Below are positions 11,413 to 22,074 of a stretch of 64,000 bases of DNA, piece by piece. Source of the stretch: Setophaga petechia (taxonomy: Eukaryota; Chordata; Aves; Passeriformes; Parulidae); assembly GCA_024362935.1 (NCBI GenBank), contig JANCRA010000003.1, forward strand, positions 989,501-1,053,500, given 5' to 3'. The notes beneath the pieces were generated by a model. That model searched no databases. It was not told the origin of the DNA and saw nothing but the letters and a program-made list of their open reading frames with translations. The translations under genes were made by a program, and so were the position numbers. Numbering within the stretch: the stretch's first letter is position 1; every line of letters begins with the position of its first letter.

Positions 11413-12990
11413 AAATGTTTAATGCTTGGGCTCAGGGATCTGAACATCCCCACATCTGTCCATGTGCTTCTTTCCCCATCTCCTCATGATGCATTTTCCT
11501 CTCTCCCAAGCTCACACCTGTGGTGCACATTCCTTTTACACTGACTGAGAAGTGGGATGAGCACATTTGTCCTGTGTGACCACTGGAGAGAGCTGCACCT
11601 CACTGCCTCTCCTCTGCCAAGGGACAATTTTAACAATACTAAGCCATTCCACATCAAATTTTGGGAAGTTGCATGCAAGGTAGGATTATGAGGATTAAAG
11701 GAGTGGAGGGCTCTGCTTTCCATTAAGGATTTGCTGACAAAGAATCTGTTGGCAATTAATAGATTAATAAATCTTTTTGTAAATGTCTCATGAATTCCTG
11801 TGGAGTCAAGCAAGGCAATGATCCCAGTTCAAAAGCCCACAGAGCACTCTGTGATATTTAAACCTGTGATTTGCAACTCTTCTTTTTTTTCACAACTTTC
11901 CATGCTCAGAATTTTACAGCAGTGGCCCAGGCCCTACCTAGTGTGTCTAAACCACTTGCCAATGTTGTTCTTCACCACCTCTAGAGACCTTGCAGAACTC
12001 TGGAAATCTTTGCTTTGGACCAAGCAAAACAAGCAAACCCTGATTTCAAAATGCTGATTTTTATTGCCAATTAAGCCTTCAGAAAGTACTGAAGATTCAA
12101 TTCTTGAAACACACTGTAGCTAAGAAGCATGTTTGAAAAGACACCACAACCAAAATGGGAAGGCAACAGAAATGGCTCGAGAAAATTCCAGCAGATGGCT
12201 CCTACAGGGAAACAGAGCCCAGGAAAAACCCTTCATAATCACCCCTTCAGACAGCAAGGAAATAACTTCTAGGAAGGATTTACTGCCATCCCTTTTCAGT
12301 ATCCCAGATATTCAGAAACTCTTCCTGAGATCTGCAGTTCCTACTTAAAGAGTAATTTATTGATGTTCCTAAGAAAGAAGGCTTTAATTCACAAAATATA
12401 ATTCATCAAAACGCTACAAAAATGGCAGTTTCATTCTGATCCTAATCTATAAAGCTTTTTGTCTATCTTTAAAGCTATGGTTATCTTGAAGTGCTTAGTC
12501 TCATATTCATTGCTTTTATAATTGGACAACATAGAACAATGGGAGATTTACTAGTTTATTAAGAACCAAAATGAATGTAATCCAATATCACCCTTTGTTG
12601 AAAGCCACCTACAAAAGAATTGCATGAGGATGTGAAATGAATAATCTTTCTTGGTTTTCTCCTCTTGAAATCACTATAGTGCCTTTCCAGAGCATAATAA
12701 ATGGCAGGATGTTATGGAAAATTACTACAAGTCTTACCAGGTAAACAAGTTCAGGAGATTTTGGGGAACTGGTGCAGCTCATTTCTGACAAAGATTTTCA
12801 CAAAGGAATAATTTTTTATTTGACATTATCCTAAAGGTCCAGAATTAAAAAAGAAAGCTTTAGGATCAACAATCTGGTTCCTGTGCTACACACAACAATG
12901 CAGAAATTCAACCCAAAATGTTTTTTGCCTTTTTCTTACCTATAAAGATGGGCTCATACATGGAGCAATGTTTCTAAGGTGGGAAAATAA
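11413..12990. other. Unique noncoding sequence
   Basis: No recognised repeat or exon. Frames of 60-109 codons on both strands overlap one another and show no conserved motif. Confidence 0.45.
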
Positions 12991-13136
12991 AAATTGTTCC
13001 AGAAAAGGTAGGACAATAAATAGGCATTTAATATATAAAATTGTTATATATACAATATAATAATATATAATAAATTAATATCTAATAAATTGTTCCAGAA
13101 AAGGTAGGGCAATTAATAGCATTTAATATACAGTAA
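12991..13136. repeat. Two-copy direct duplication, offset 96 bp
   Basis: AAATTGTTCCAGAAAAGGTA occurs at 12991 and 13087, and similarity continues about 50 bp (12991-13040 and 13087-13136). The copies are separated by a TA-rich stretch (ATATATAC, AATATATAAT). They differ by a few substitutions and a one-base indel. It looks like a local slippage or tandem duplication in AT-rich DNA. Confidence 0.85.
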
Positions 13137-14259
13137 TAAATTAGCACCAGGAAATAAACCTGAAATAATTAGCTCACAAGATCCAAGTACTCCTCTGCAT
13201 TATTAGTCCTTTAAAGAGGAGCTGAATGATCAGTGCTGAGCAGGAATTAAATCTTCAAGGATGAGAGCAATGAAAAAATGGGAGCAATGCTTCTCCATGA
13301 TGTGTCACAGTTTGAACCAAGCAGCCAAACAAACAAACAAAGGGATTTTGATGCCTCCTTGCCATGGACAGAACTAATTTTTCATGTTCTAAATTCTTCT
13401 TAGGTTAGATTGAAGTACACTGAAAATGTACTGAATACATTTCAATGTACTGAAACACATTGAAAAAAAATTCACAAATCCAATTTTGGATAAGAACTGG
13501 CTTTGACTGTGGAGTGAGCTCAGAAAGTGTCTGCTACCATCTTGGTCTCCTCAAGTCTGCTTTAAATCAGAAGACCAATTTCTAATTTCAGTTCACCTCT
13601 ATCATGTTCATCTCCACCATTATTCAAACAATTTCTCCCCTTGCCCTCAAAGTGCTTTTGTAAAGAGAGAAAATGGCACTGCCTCATTCACCCTCAGAGA
13701 AACTGAGGCACACAGAGACAAAACTTTACTTTCTCCTTGCAGGCTGGACCTAGAGAGCAGAGCAGAGCAGAGCAGCAGAATCTCTGGTGCCTGGCGCCAG
13801 GAGGGGTCTGTGCCCTGCACTAAGAGGTCACAGTTTGGGCTCAGGCCCATTTTGGAGCTGGATTTCTGTCACACCCATGGCTGTCACTTGTGAGGATCCC
13901 TGAGGAGTCAGTCCTGAAACAGCACCTGACTCCACTGAGTCTCTTTGGACTCCTCAATAATTCCTTTATTATATTTCATCTTCAATAATCTGCCTTTTCC
14001 TGATCATCATCCAACCCTAACCTTGCTCTGTAACTTCTCAGCTTTGTTGTAATGCAAGCAAAAAATGCATTGATCTCCTTGGAGCAGACCTCCAGGGAGA
14101 TGTCAAAACCTTCAGGAAGGGAACCACAAAGCAGAGGTGCAGTAAGTTAATTCTTAAATTCTCATTTATTTAATGTGGTTTTTGTGGTAGGCCTTATTTC
14201 TAACATCTCTTTCCTGCACCATGAGCTTGTGATCTTCCCATCTCCTCGGTGAACAGACA
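13137..14259. other. Unique noncoding sequence
   Basis: No recognised gene. Short simple repeats include (AAAC)n at about 13328-13341 and (GCAGA)n at about 13753-13776. The frame at 13647-13850 spans the latter and is not credible as coding. Confidence 0.45.
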
Positions 14260-14418
14260 GGATGCTGGGATCCCTAAGAAAAATGGAAGAATTCTCTCCT
14301 TCTGCTTGACAGGATCCAGCTCCTCATCTCCAGGAGGAGGGATGCTGGTATCCCTGAGAGAAATGGAAGAATTCTCTTTTTCTGCTTAACAGGATCCAGC
14401 TCCCCATCTCCAGCAAGG
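14260..14418. repeat. Tandem duplication of an 80-bp unit (two copies)
   Basis: GGATGCTGGGATCCCT at 14260 and GGATGCTGGTATCCCT at 14340 start two 80-bp units that share AATGGAAGAATTCTCT, TTCTGCTT and ACAGGATCCAGCTCC. Divergence is modest (scattered single changes). The identity of the unit is unknown. The minus-strand frame 14324-14683 overlaps the second copy and has no recognisable product. Confidence 0.9.
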
Positions 14419-15618
14419 CTCTGGGCTGATGCATCTTCAAGGAGCTGGGAAAAATAGATGGAAAAACCTCAGCATGGAGACTGCCATGGCTCAGTTCCTC
14501 CCTCCCCATCACCAGCACTGGAGATAAGCAGAGCTGCCACTGGGCCAGGGCATTTGAGCCCTTCCCATGTGGAAAACCAGAGGAAAAAGCTGGATTGGTG
14601 CCAAAAGCTCCACTGACCCCTGTGGGCACTGACAAATTGATCCCACAGGATCTCCATGCATTTACACCCTGCAGAGAATCCACCCAAAAACACCTTAAAG
14701 GGAGATAATCACTTCAAGCTCTGTCACAGAGACCATACCTAAGATCCTTTCTCAAGTTAAACTTTACCCATTGGCTTCAAGAATAAATAAATGTTATTAA
14801 TAAATGTTATTGTTGGTTGCTCTGCTTTCCTGCAGCTCATGGCAGGGCAGGGTGTCAATTGCCTCTTTGCTCAGGACTTGTGTGCTCCTCTGATTTTCCC
14901 CATAGATGCTTCATTATAAAGAGCAAAAAAAAAAAAAAAAAAAGGAAATGAATAAATTGAAAAAAAAAAAAAAAAGCTTGTAGACCCAAAAGAAAGAATG
15001 CACCTATTATAAAATAAAATCTCTTTTAGTAGCTATTAGAATGCATTAAAAATATTCACAGGACTCTCCCCTCCAGTTATGTTGCAAAAGCCATGCAAAT
15101 AATAATTGTGGCTAAGTGCAGTACAGTGACAGTCAATATTGTACTTCCCAAGCTAGCACTCATTATTCTTTATGGAAATCATGCATTTTGTGAAAGATCA
15201 AAAGATTTACATATCATATGGAGTGCTTCAGGGAGTGACTTGCTGTGCACTTTAAATGCACAATGTTCCACAGCCATTTAAATACAGATTTCATTTCTCT
15301 CTTCTGTGTGATATTAAATTTGAAAAAGGAGGGAGACAGAGACGAAATCGACTTGGGTACCTTTGTTCACATCATGAAATACAATTTTAATTTGGTTCTG
15401 ATATAGAAGTTTAATATTTTTATGGGATGTTATTGAATAATCTGCTGGGCTCAGCATTGGCCTTTTCTCAGGAAAAAGATGAAAGAATTTTATTTTTTTA
15501 TTTTCAGAGCACTGCAGGAAAAAAATCATCAGCTCTTCCATGCCCTGGAGAAGGGGACAGACTTTGGCTGCTTGGCCTCCCTGCACCACCAGCTCCCCTG
15601 CAGCCTCCCCCTGTTGGT
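14419..15618. other. Unique noncoding sequence with A-tracts
   Basis: Two poly-A runs at about 14925-14943 and 14960-14975 are separated by 16 bases containing AATAAA. No processed pseudogene or SINE body is recognised upstream. AT-rich single-copy DNA continues to 15618. Confidence 0.45.
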
Positions 15619-15738
15619 CTGGAAATGGCTGCCCAGGCTGGAGTCACCATCCCTGGAGGTGTCCAAGGACGTGGCACTCAGGGCCATGGTTTGTTTGGGA
15701 AGGTGGTGATCAGCCAAAAGCTGGACCTGATGGTCTTG
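15619..15738 (+). mobile_element. CR1 LINE fragment, left part, split by an LTR
   Basis: AATGGCTGCCCAGGCTGGAG, TCACCATCCCTGGAGGTGTCC and GGACCTGATGGTCTTG are the CR1 3' region in order. The element is cut at 15738 by the family A LTR and resumes at 16131. The six bases before the LTR are gtcttg. Confidence 0.9.
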
Positions 15739-16124
15739 TGTCACAGACATCTTTCATGAAAAATCCTTCCCTTAGGATTTTTCCTCCTGAGAAGCTGAGA
15801 GGCCTCAAAAGCAAAAAGTAAACAATGGTTATCTGCTGCTGTGGAATGCAACAGGTGCATCTGTGATTGGCCCATGTTGGATGCTTGTAATTAATGGCCC
15901 ATCACAGCCCAGCTGGCTCAGACAGAGAGGCTGAGCCACAACCCTTTGTTATCATTCTTTCTTATTCTATTCTTAGCTAGCCTTCTGATGAAATCCTTTC
16001 TTCTGTTCTTTTAGTATAGTTTTAATGTAATATATATCATAAAATAATAAACCAAGCCTTCTGTAACATGGAGTCAGATCCTCTCTCTTCCCTCATTCCA
16101 AGAACCCCTGTGAACACCATCACA
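15739..16124 (+). mobile_element. Solo LTR, family A (copy 2), inside a CR1
   Basis: 386 bp, starting TGTCACAGACATC and ending GAACACCATCACA. The inverted repeat GAAAAATCC (15758-15766) and GGATTTTTC (15775-15783) is perfect. The CCAAT-type site has decayed (GGCCCATCAC). AATAATAAA lies near 16043. Flanks gtcttg (15733-15738) and gtcctg (16125-16130) form a 6-bp target duplication with one mismatch. The LTR interrupts a CR1 in its last ~35 bp. The minus-strand frame ending in this LTR (16037-16831) therefore runs into a transposon. Confidence 0.96.
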
Positions 16125-16130
16125 GTCCTG

Positions 16131-16160
16131 GAGGTCTTTTCCAACCTCAGTGATCCTGTG
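16131..16160 (+). mobile_element. CR1 LINE tail, right part of the split element
   Basis: GAGGTCTTTTCCAACCTCAG followed by TGATCCTGTGAGTG continues the CR1 begun at 15619. Removing the LTR and one copy of the duplicated target rejoins a normal CR1 tail. Confidence 0.85.
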
Positions 16161-17080
16161 AGTGTTCCCTGGGTATTTCCCCTCTCAAGGTGAGGTGGGG
16201 CTGACAGCCAGAGCTGCATTTCTGGGAGTCCACCAAGGCTGGGAGCACTCCTAAAAGCAGATTGTTCAGAATGGTCAGCAGAGCTGGGCATTATTTTTGG
16301 GTGGCATCGAAGAGGACAACAGTCTGTGTCATTCAGGGTCAAGGCAGCAACACTGGAAGGAGTTGAGAACCACCCAACAAGAGATCCATACTGCTGAGAG
16401 TGAGGAAAATTGTCCCTCTGCCTCCTCTGAAGGAAGAAAAGAGAGTTTTCTGCACAAGCAATTAGTCCTTCATTTCTGAGCAAGAAGGAAAGTGTTGCAT
16501 GAGCAGGAAATCTGCCCAGTTTGTTTGCTCCTGGTACATCTGCATTATTTTCTGAATGGAGCAAATGGAAAACCTCTTTAATGAAGCATAAAACTATGTT
16601 GTGATTAAGGCTTATTCTGTCTAAATATTGACTCAGATAACATTTTCTCGGGACAAACAGACCATAACCCATGACTCTGGCAACAAAGCCAGGAAGATTA
16701 ACAGGAAAGATGCATTTTCTGGTTGTCTGAAGAGAAGTTCGACATGGCCAAGACAACAGGCAAAGTCTTTTATGATTATTTGTGAGATCCAGCCACAGGG
16801 GTTTCAAGAGGCTGTAGCTTTCTGGTTCCACTGGATATTTGAAAGTTCAGGGGAAAATATCTCTGTCCTTCCCTAAGGGGTTAGCACAGAGATAAGAGCA
16901 GAGTGGTAGGAATTTCTGGAAACTTCTAAAAGTGAGAACTTCTCCCATTATCTTGGAGAAAAGATTACCCAAGGAGTCTTGCAAGTCCTGTTGAAGTACA
17001 ACCACTGGATCTTTGACCTTCACCTGCAGGTAAAATCAGGATACATCAGGCATGCAGATAATAATCCTGGCCTAAACAAT
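16161..17080. other. Unique sequence with a long minus-strand open frame
   Basis: A 264-codon minus-strand frame spans 16831 down to 16037. Its last part lies in CR1 and LTR sequence, leaving about 224 codons in unique DNA. No domain is recognised, and there is no matching frame elsewhere in the window. I leave it uncalled. Confidence 0.35.
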
Positions 17081-17134
17081 CCAGGAGAAGAACAGGTGGT
17101 TTGGGGTCCAGGAGAAGAACAGGTGGATTTGGGT
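17081..17134. repeat. Tandem 27-bp repeat, two units
   Basis: CCAGGAGAAGAACAGGTGG begins at 17081 and again at 17108; the units end TTTGGGGT and ATTTGGGT. Confidence 0.9.
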
Positions 17135-17404
17135 CTGGAAAGCAAAATCTGTAGTTAGAGCAGAGGGTGCTTGGAAAATCATCTCAGAAGGGAAAGATAA
17201 AATCTTGTGCCAATTTGAATGGTGTGATATTTTCTTTTTCTTTCAAAAAGTATAGATTTACTTTAAAATAATTAAAAAATAATTTTATTCTGAAGAAAGG
17301 TCCTGTTCTCAGGGAGGGGGTGTGAAGGGTTTTTGGTTTAGACATTGTTATGTGTATTACAGTCAGTTCAGACAACCAAGTTCAAACAGGATCCCATTTT
17401 GTGG
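17135..17404. other. Short unique spacer
   Basis: AT-rich noncoding DNA between the 27-bp duplication and the A/C-rich tract; nothing recognisable. Confidence 0.4.
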
Positions 17405-17585
17405 AAAATAAAATCCAAACCAAACCAAACCAATCCCAAAAAAACCAACCAATCAACCAAACAAATAAACAAACAAAAAACCCAACAAAAAATACAAAAA
17501 ACAAACAAACAAACAAACAAACAAAAAAACAAAAACAAAACCCCACCACAAAAAGCCCAACCAACCAAAAAACCCCCACACAACT
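17405..17585. repeat. A/C-only low-complexity tract
   Basis: About 180 bp in which the plus strand is almost entirely A and C, built from AAACC, AACCAATC, CAAA and AAAAAACC words with a pure (CAAA)n core near 17501-17525. The complementary strand is G/T-rich. Overlapping frames on both strands (17345-17633) are translations of this tract (poly-Lys/Gln/Asn/Thr or poly-Phe/Cys/Leu/Val) and are not genes. Confidence 0.92.
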
Positions 17586-18367
17586 GAATCTCTGCCCCAG
17601 AAGAGTTACCACGAGGTGAGGGAAGGCACACAAGAGGGTGAGGATTCTACAATTCTATTTGTTGGGATTTCAGACCTTCCCATCTCTGTCTGCAACTAGC
17701 AAAGCAATGATACCTCCCAGAGAAATACCACCTCCAGGGCTAATCAGCTGCCATGTCTTGGAAATATTCATAAATAAACAGAAGAAGATGAATTGTTTTC
17801 CACAAATACTTAACAGATAAACCTTCCTGGGAAGGAAGAAAAGCTCCCTGAGAAAGGAATTATCTCCTTGGTCCAGGGGAGTTTTTGATCATTCTTAGGA
17901 TTTGGGAATTTAAAGAAATCATGACAATAGATGATGGTGTCAAATAGAAAAGTGAGTAAACTGCTGCAGCTGTACAGGCACAGCAGTGCTCTGTAATTCC
18001 AGAGTTTGGGATATCACCAGGGCAAGGCGAGGAGTTAGGAGAGTTAACAGGAATTATTTGAGCAAGAATTTAATTCTTTGTGATTTAGTTGCTTATTTTA
18101 GCTTTCAAAAGTCTTTAAAAGGTAAAATTAACTTTGGGCATGCCCCTAAGTCTCCCTGGGGACAAGGAGAGGATTTATACTGGGTGTTTTTTCAGGGTTT
18201 TTGCAGTGCAGAAGGTCTTAAAGGAAAATAAGGAGGAACTGGGAGATCCTGGACATGAACCTGCACCCTCTGGGCACTTCAGGAGAAAGATTATCTAAAA
18301 CAGATTCTGGTTAGTCTTTAACTCCATCCTCTCTCCATTCCTTGTTTCCTCAGACAGTGTTTTTTCA
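17586..18367. other. Unique noncoding sequence
   Basis: No gene or recognised repeat; a few short frames only. Confidence 0.4.
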
Positions 18368-18387
18368 TGGCATCATGGAATCATATA
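18368..18387 (-). mobile_element. CR1 LINE tail, split by an LTR
   Basis: ATGGCATCATGGAATCATAT is the reversed ATTCCATGAT repeat at the 3' tip of a minus-strand CR1. The LTR at 18388 separates it from the body at 18780. Confidence 0.75.
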
Positions 18388-18773
18388 TGTCACAGACATC
18401 TTTTATGAAAAATCCTTCTCTTAGGATTTTTCCTCCTGAGAAGCTGAGAGGCCTCAGGAACAAAGTGTAAACAATGGTTATCTGCTGCTGTGGAATGCAA
18501 CAGGTGGATCTGTGATTGCCCCATGTTGGATGTTTGTAATTAATGGTCAATCACAGCCCAGCTGGCTTGGACAGAGAGCCCAAGTCACAAACCTTTGTTA
18601 TCATTCTTTCTTATTCTATTTTTAGCTTGCTTTCTGATGAAACCTTTTCTTCTATTCTTTTAGTATAGTTTTAATGTAATATATATCATAAAATAATAAA
18701 TCAAGCCTTCTGAAACATGGAGTCAGATCCTCGTCTCTTCCCTCATCCTGAGACCCCTGTGAACACCATCACA
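18388..18773 (+). mobile_element. Solo LTR, family A (copy 3), inside a CR1
   Basis: 386 bp, starting TGTCACAGACATC and ending GAACACCATCACA. Flanks catata (18382-18387) and gatata (18774-18779) are a 6-bp duplication with one mismatch. The GAAAAATCC/GGATTTTTC inverted repeat is perfect. It is nearly collinear with copy 2, including TGGGGCATGTTGGATG-like and GTATAGTTTTAATGTAATAT blocks, so copies 2 and 3 probably belong to one subfamily. Confidence 0.96.
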
Positions 18774-18779
18774 GATATA

Positions 18780-18872
18780 GGCTGGGAAAAAACTTTATGA
18801 TCATTAAGCCCAACCATTCCCCCAGCACTGCCAAGCCCACCCATGTCTCCAAGTGCCACATCTACAGCTACA
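18780..18872 (-). mobile_element. CR1 LINE body, right part of the split element
   Basis: GGCTGGGAAAAAACTTTATG, AGCCCAACCATTCCCCCAGC, ACTGCCAAGCCCACCCATGT and CCAAGTGCCACATCTACA are the reverse complement of the CR1 region upstream of its tail. Similarity fades after about 18872. Confidence 0.88.
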
Positions 18873-20630
18873 ACACATTTGGAATATTTCCCTATAGAAT
18901 TCTGCCATTGTATTTCCACCTTTGCCACCTGTCCAGCACACCTAAACTTTCAAATTTCCCCTCTTTTCCCGTTGTAAACTTCCCCAAGCTGAGCTCTGCA
19001 GCTCCAAGGATTTCTGGATGGACAGGCAGGAGTGTCCAGGTTAGCTAAGTGTTTGTAACAGATAAAATTATTGTTTTCTGGGAAAAACCCCACAACAACA
19101 ACAACAGGGGAGACACAAAACAATAACCCAGCAGATCTCACAAGCCAAATTGCCAATTGCCAAAACCCTTTACAGCAGCGCTTTGTCTTCCCACCAGCTG
19201 CAGATCCCAGCCCTTACTCTGGGCTCTGCATTGCAAAACTGGCCTTTCCTTTCCACTGGAAGGAACCAGGAATAAAAGAAGCATGGAAATGTAAAGGCTG
19301 AAATGAAAGTGGGAGAGCAGGGGGAGCGTGGCAGTGCTGGTGTTAATGCTGAAGTATTCCCTGGGAGCGTGAGCTGGCAAATGGAGTGGACACCCAGATA
19401 TTTGAAATGCAGCCAAATAATTTGGCACATCTCTAACTGGCACAAAGCAGTCTTAGCAGAGCTTCCTACTGCTGCTGGCACTTTTACAGCTGTCTTTCTT
19501 CATCTTGCTCTTCCCACTGCAACAGCTACTCAACAGGTGTTTCCACAGGCACAGTGTGTTTGGCAGCTGCAACCCTTCAATATTATCGCTGGAATACATT
19601 TTTCTCCCCCTCAACAGCATTGCCTGGCTCTGTTGCCCAGAGGCCAGCATGGTAACGGGGACAGCTGACCAACTGGATTTGGGAAAAGGGGGCTGTGGGC
19701 TCTGGGCAGCCAGATGTAGGAGCCAGTAGAGCAGTTGGAGAACATCAAGGCTTGGCATGGCTCTGGAAAGCTGGAGTGATGCTTGGCTGAGGTTTGTCTG
19801 GAACCCCATATTTTCTGCTCACCTGGGTCTTCACTGCTTTTTTTTTACCTCTTGTTGCCCCAGGATATCCTGGTCCCACATCCATTAACAGAACATATTC
19901 TTAGTTATTTTCTGTTGATTAAACAAGCATGGAGAAGGTAATTTCTTTGTTCTCTGTTGTTTGCTTGGAATGCAAGAGGGTTTCACATTCTGTGATTTTC
20001 TTCATTGCAAACAAGTTTCCCTAACCTCTGGGTTTCTTGTCTTTAATTTTTTCGTAAGGATTGAGTGTTTTCTCAAATTATGATGGATTTTCTCTGCCTG
20101 ACCCTGTTCAGTCTTCCATCCAAATGTGCTTAGAGGAGAAGACAGGAGAACTCAAATCCGAGAGGAAACCTGGGAGCTGTGAGACTTTCAGACACAGAAA
20201 GTACCCAGAGCAATTCAAAGATGAGACATTTTGGAGTAGAGTTCATGAGGACATTAAAATTAAAAAATTATCTTTTTTCTTCCTTTTTTTTAGCTTGCCT
20301 GTGGAGCATTTTATTTTGGCCTTTTGCCACCTTTTTGGTTTTCATCTCATATACACCAAGGCAGTCTCAGCTCTTTCAGGAACTCAGTGCACAGTTTGCT
20401 GGATGTTGTCTTCTTCCCACTGCACATTTTCCCTTTGCACAAAACCTGGAGCTGAGAAACTTACAGAGCAAGACAAACATGGTGTTTAACAGCCCCCAAA
20501 CAAGTTTCTCTCCACGGATTTATCTGCTGGCTTCTTGAACTTTGAGCATCCACCAAGTATTGCAGGCAGGAGTTCCATCCTTTCATGATTCTAGATACAA
20601 AGAACCACTTCTTCTTGTTTATTTTGTGTC
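18873..20630. other. Unique noncoding sequence
   Basis: No confident gene. Overlapping frames at 19071-19809 occur on both strands and no domain is recognised. A 142-codon frame at 20061-20489 has a hydrophobic Phe/Leu-rich middle translated from a T-rich tract and is probably chance. Confidence 0.4.
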
Positions 20631-20636
20631 ACCATG

Positions 20637-20986
20637 ATATTTTCTGAAAAATCCCTTTGCCAGGATTTCTTCTCCTAGGAAGCTTCAGCTTCTCCCTGTT
20701 TTGCTGCATTGGAATGTGATTTGGAGATTGTTTATCCAGCATGTGAATTTTTTTTACTTAATGGCCAGTCATGGCCAGCTGTGTCAGACTCTCTGAGTCA
20801 GTCACGGGTTTTTATTCTTCATTCTTGTCAAGCCTTCTAATGTATCCTCTCTATTTCTTTAGTATAGCTTTATATAGCATTCTTTTAATATAATATAACA
20901 TTATAAAATAATAAATCAGCCTTCTGAGAACATGGAGTCAAATTCTCATCTCTCACCTTGTCCTGGGGACCCTCACACACACCACA
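20637..20986 (+). mobile_element. Solo LTR, family B (copy 1), with perfect 6-bp target duplication
   Basis: 350 bp, starting TGTCACCATGATATTTTCTG and ending CACACACACCACA. Flanks attttg (20631-20636) and attttg (20987-20992) are identical. Family B shares with family A the opening TGTCAC, the early GAAAAATCC block, the 3' block ATAAAATAATAAATCAGCC and CATGGAGTCA, but has its own middle (CAGCATGTGAATT, CCAGCTGTGTCAG, GGGTTTTTATTCTTCATTC). The perfect duplication supports complete ends and a standard retroviral integration. Confidence 0.95.
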
Positions 20987-20992
20987 ATTTTG

Positions 20993-21239
20993 CATCCATG
21001 ACCCAACAGTTTTGCTTGGTGTCCCTAAGTCTTGTACTGGAAAACAAGTGGGAAAATGAGTTTCTGCTCATTTTCCCTGCTCCTCCAGCAGCTGTGGTTT
21101 CTCAGGTCTGACTTTATGGGTAAGTCCTCCACCCCATCCTCCCTTTTCCATGAAGTGCTTGACATGGGCATTTGAAATATAAGTATGGAAATGTCCCAGT
21201 GGATCTTAACTGTCTTTGCTCCCCACAACATCTCCCCTT
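20993..21239. other. Unique noncoding spacer
   Basis: Nothing recognisable between the family B LTR and the next CR1. Confidence 0.4.
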
Positions 21240-21679
21240 GGATTCAGTCCCGGGGAGGCCATGAAGGAGATTAAAGGGATGGAATCCACTCCTATAAGGG
21301 AAAGCTGAGGGAGTTGGTGTTGTTCATCTGAGGAGATCATAGAACTCCTTCCAGTGCCTGAGGGGCTCCAAGAGAGCTGAACAGGGGCTTTGAACAAGGG
21401 AATGGAGTGACAGGACAAGGGGGAATGGCTGCACACTCAGAGAGACCAGATTTAGATGGGATATTAGGAAAAAATTCTTGGCTGTGAGGGTGGTGAGGCC
21501 CTGGTACAGATTGCCCAGAGAAGCTGTGGCTGCCACATCCCTGGAAGTGTTCAAAACCAGGCTGGATGGGGCTTGGAGCAACCTGAGATAGTGGAATGTG
21601 TCCCTACCCAAGGCAGGGGGTCGGAATGAGATGGTCTCCAAGTTCCCTTCCAACCCAAACCATTTTGGGGTTCCATGAC
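21240..21679 (+). mobile_element. CR1 LINE fragment, about 440 bp
   Basis: One of the longer CR1 pieces. It has the blocks TTAAAGGGATGGAATCCACT, GGGGCTCCAAGAGAGCTGAA, GATGGGATATTAGGAAAAAA, GTGAGGCCCTGGTACAG, GGCTGGATGGGGCTTGGAGC and TTCCAACCCAAACCATTTTG, with the tail GGGGTTCCATGAC. The family A LTR at 21680 is inserted in this terminal repeat. Minus-strand frames over it are antisense artefacts. Confidence 0.94.
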
Positions 21680-22068
21680 TGTGACGGTGTTCACAGGGGT
21701 CTCAGGTTGAGGGAAGAGATGACGATCTGACTCCATATTTCAGAAGGCTTGATTTATTATTTTATGATATATATTACATTAAAACTATACTAAAAGAATA
21801 GAAGAAAAGGTTTAATCAGAAGGCTAGCTAAGCTGAGAATAGAAAGGAAAGAATGATAACAATGGTTTGTGTCTCAGACTCTGTCCGAGCCAGCTGACTG
21901 TGATTGGCCATTAATTAGAAACAACCACATGAGACCAATCACAGATGCACCTGTTGCATTCCACAGCAGCAGATAACCATTGTTTACAATTTGTTCCTGA
22001 GGCCTCTCTGCTTCTCAGGACAAAAAAATCCTAAGGAAAGGATTTTTCATGAAAAGATGTCTGTGACA
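21680..22068 (-). mobile_element. Solo LTR, family A (copy 4), in a CR1 tail
   Basis: 389 bp with sense strand minus; on the plus strand it runs from TGTGACGGTGTTCACAGG to AGATGTCTGTGACA. Flanks catgac (21674-21679) and caagac (22069-22074) are a 6-bp duplication with one mismatch. The inverted repeat has one altered base in one arm. The CCAAT-type site is intact (GGCCAATCAC in sense). Confidence 0.96.
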
Positions 22069-22074
22069 CAAGAC

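Noticed and set aside
14925..14975. Poly-A runs with an AATAAA between them, as in a processed pseudogene tail
   Set aside because: No gene-like body, target duplication or SINE sequence is visible upstream; treated as simple A-tracts.
17345..17633. Four overlapping frames encoding Lys/Gln/Asn/Thr-rich or Phe/Cys/Val-rich peptides
   Set aside because: Pure translation of the A/C low-complexity tract.
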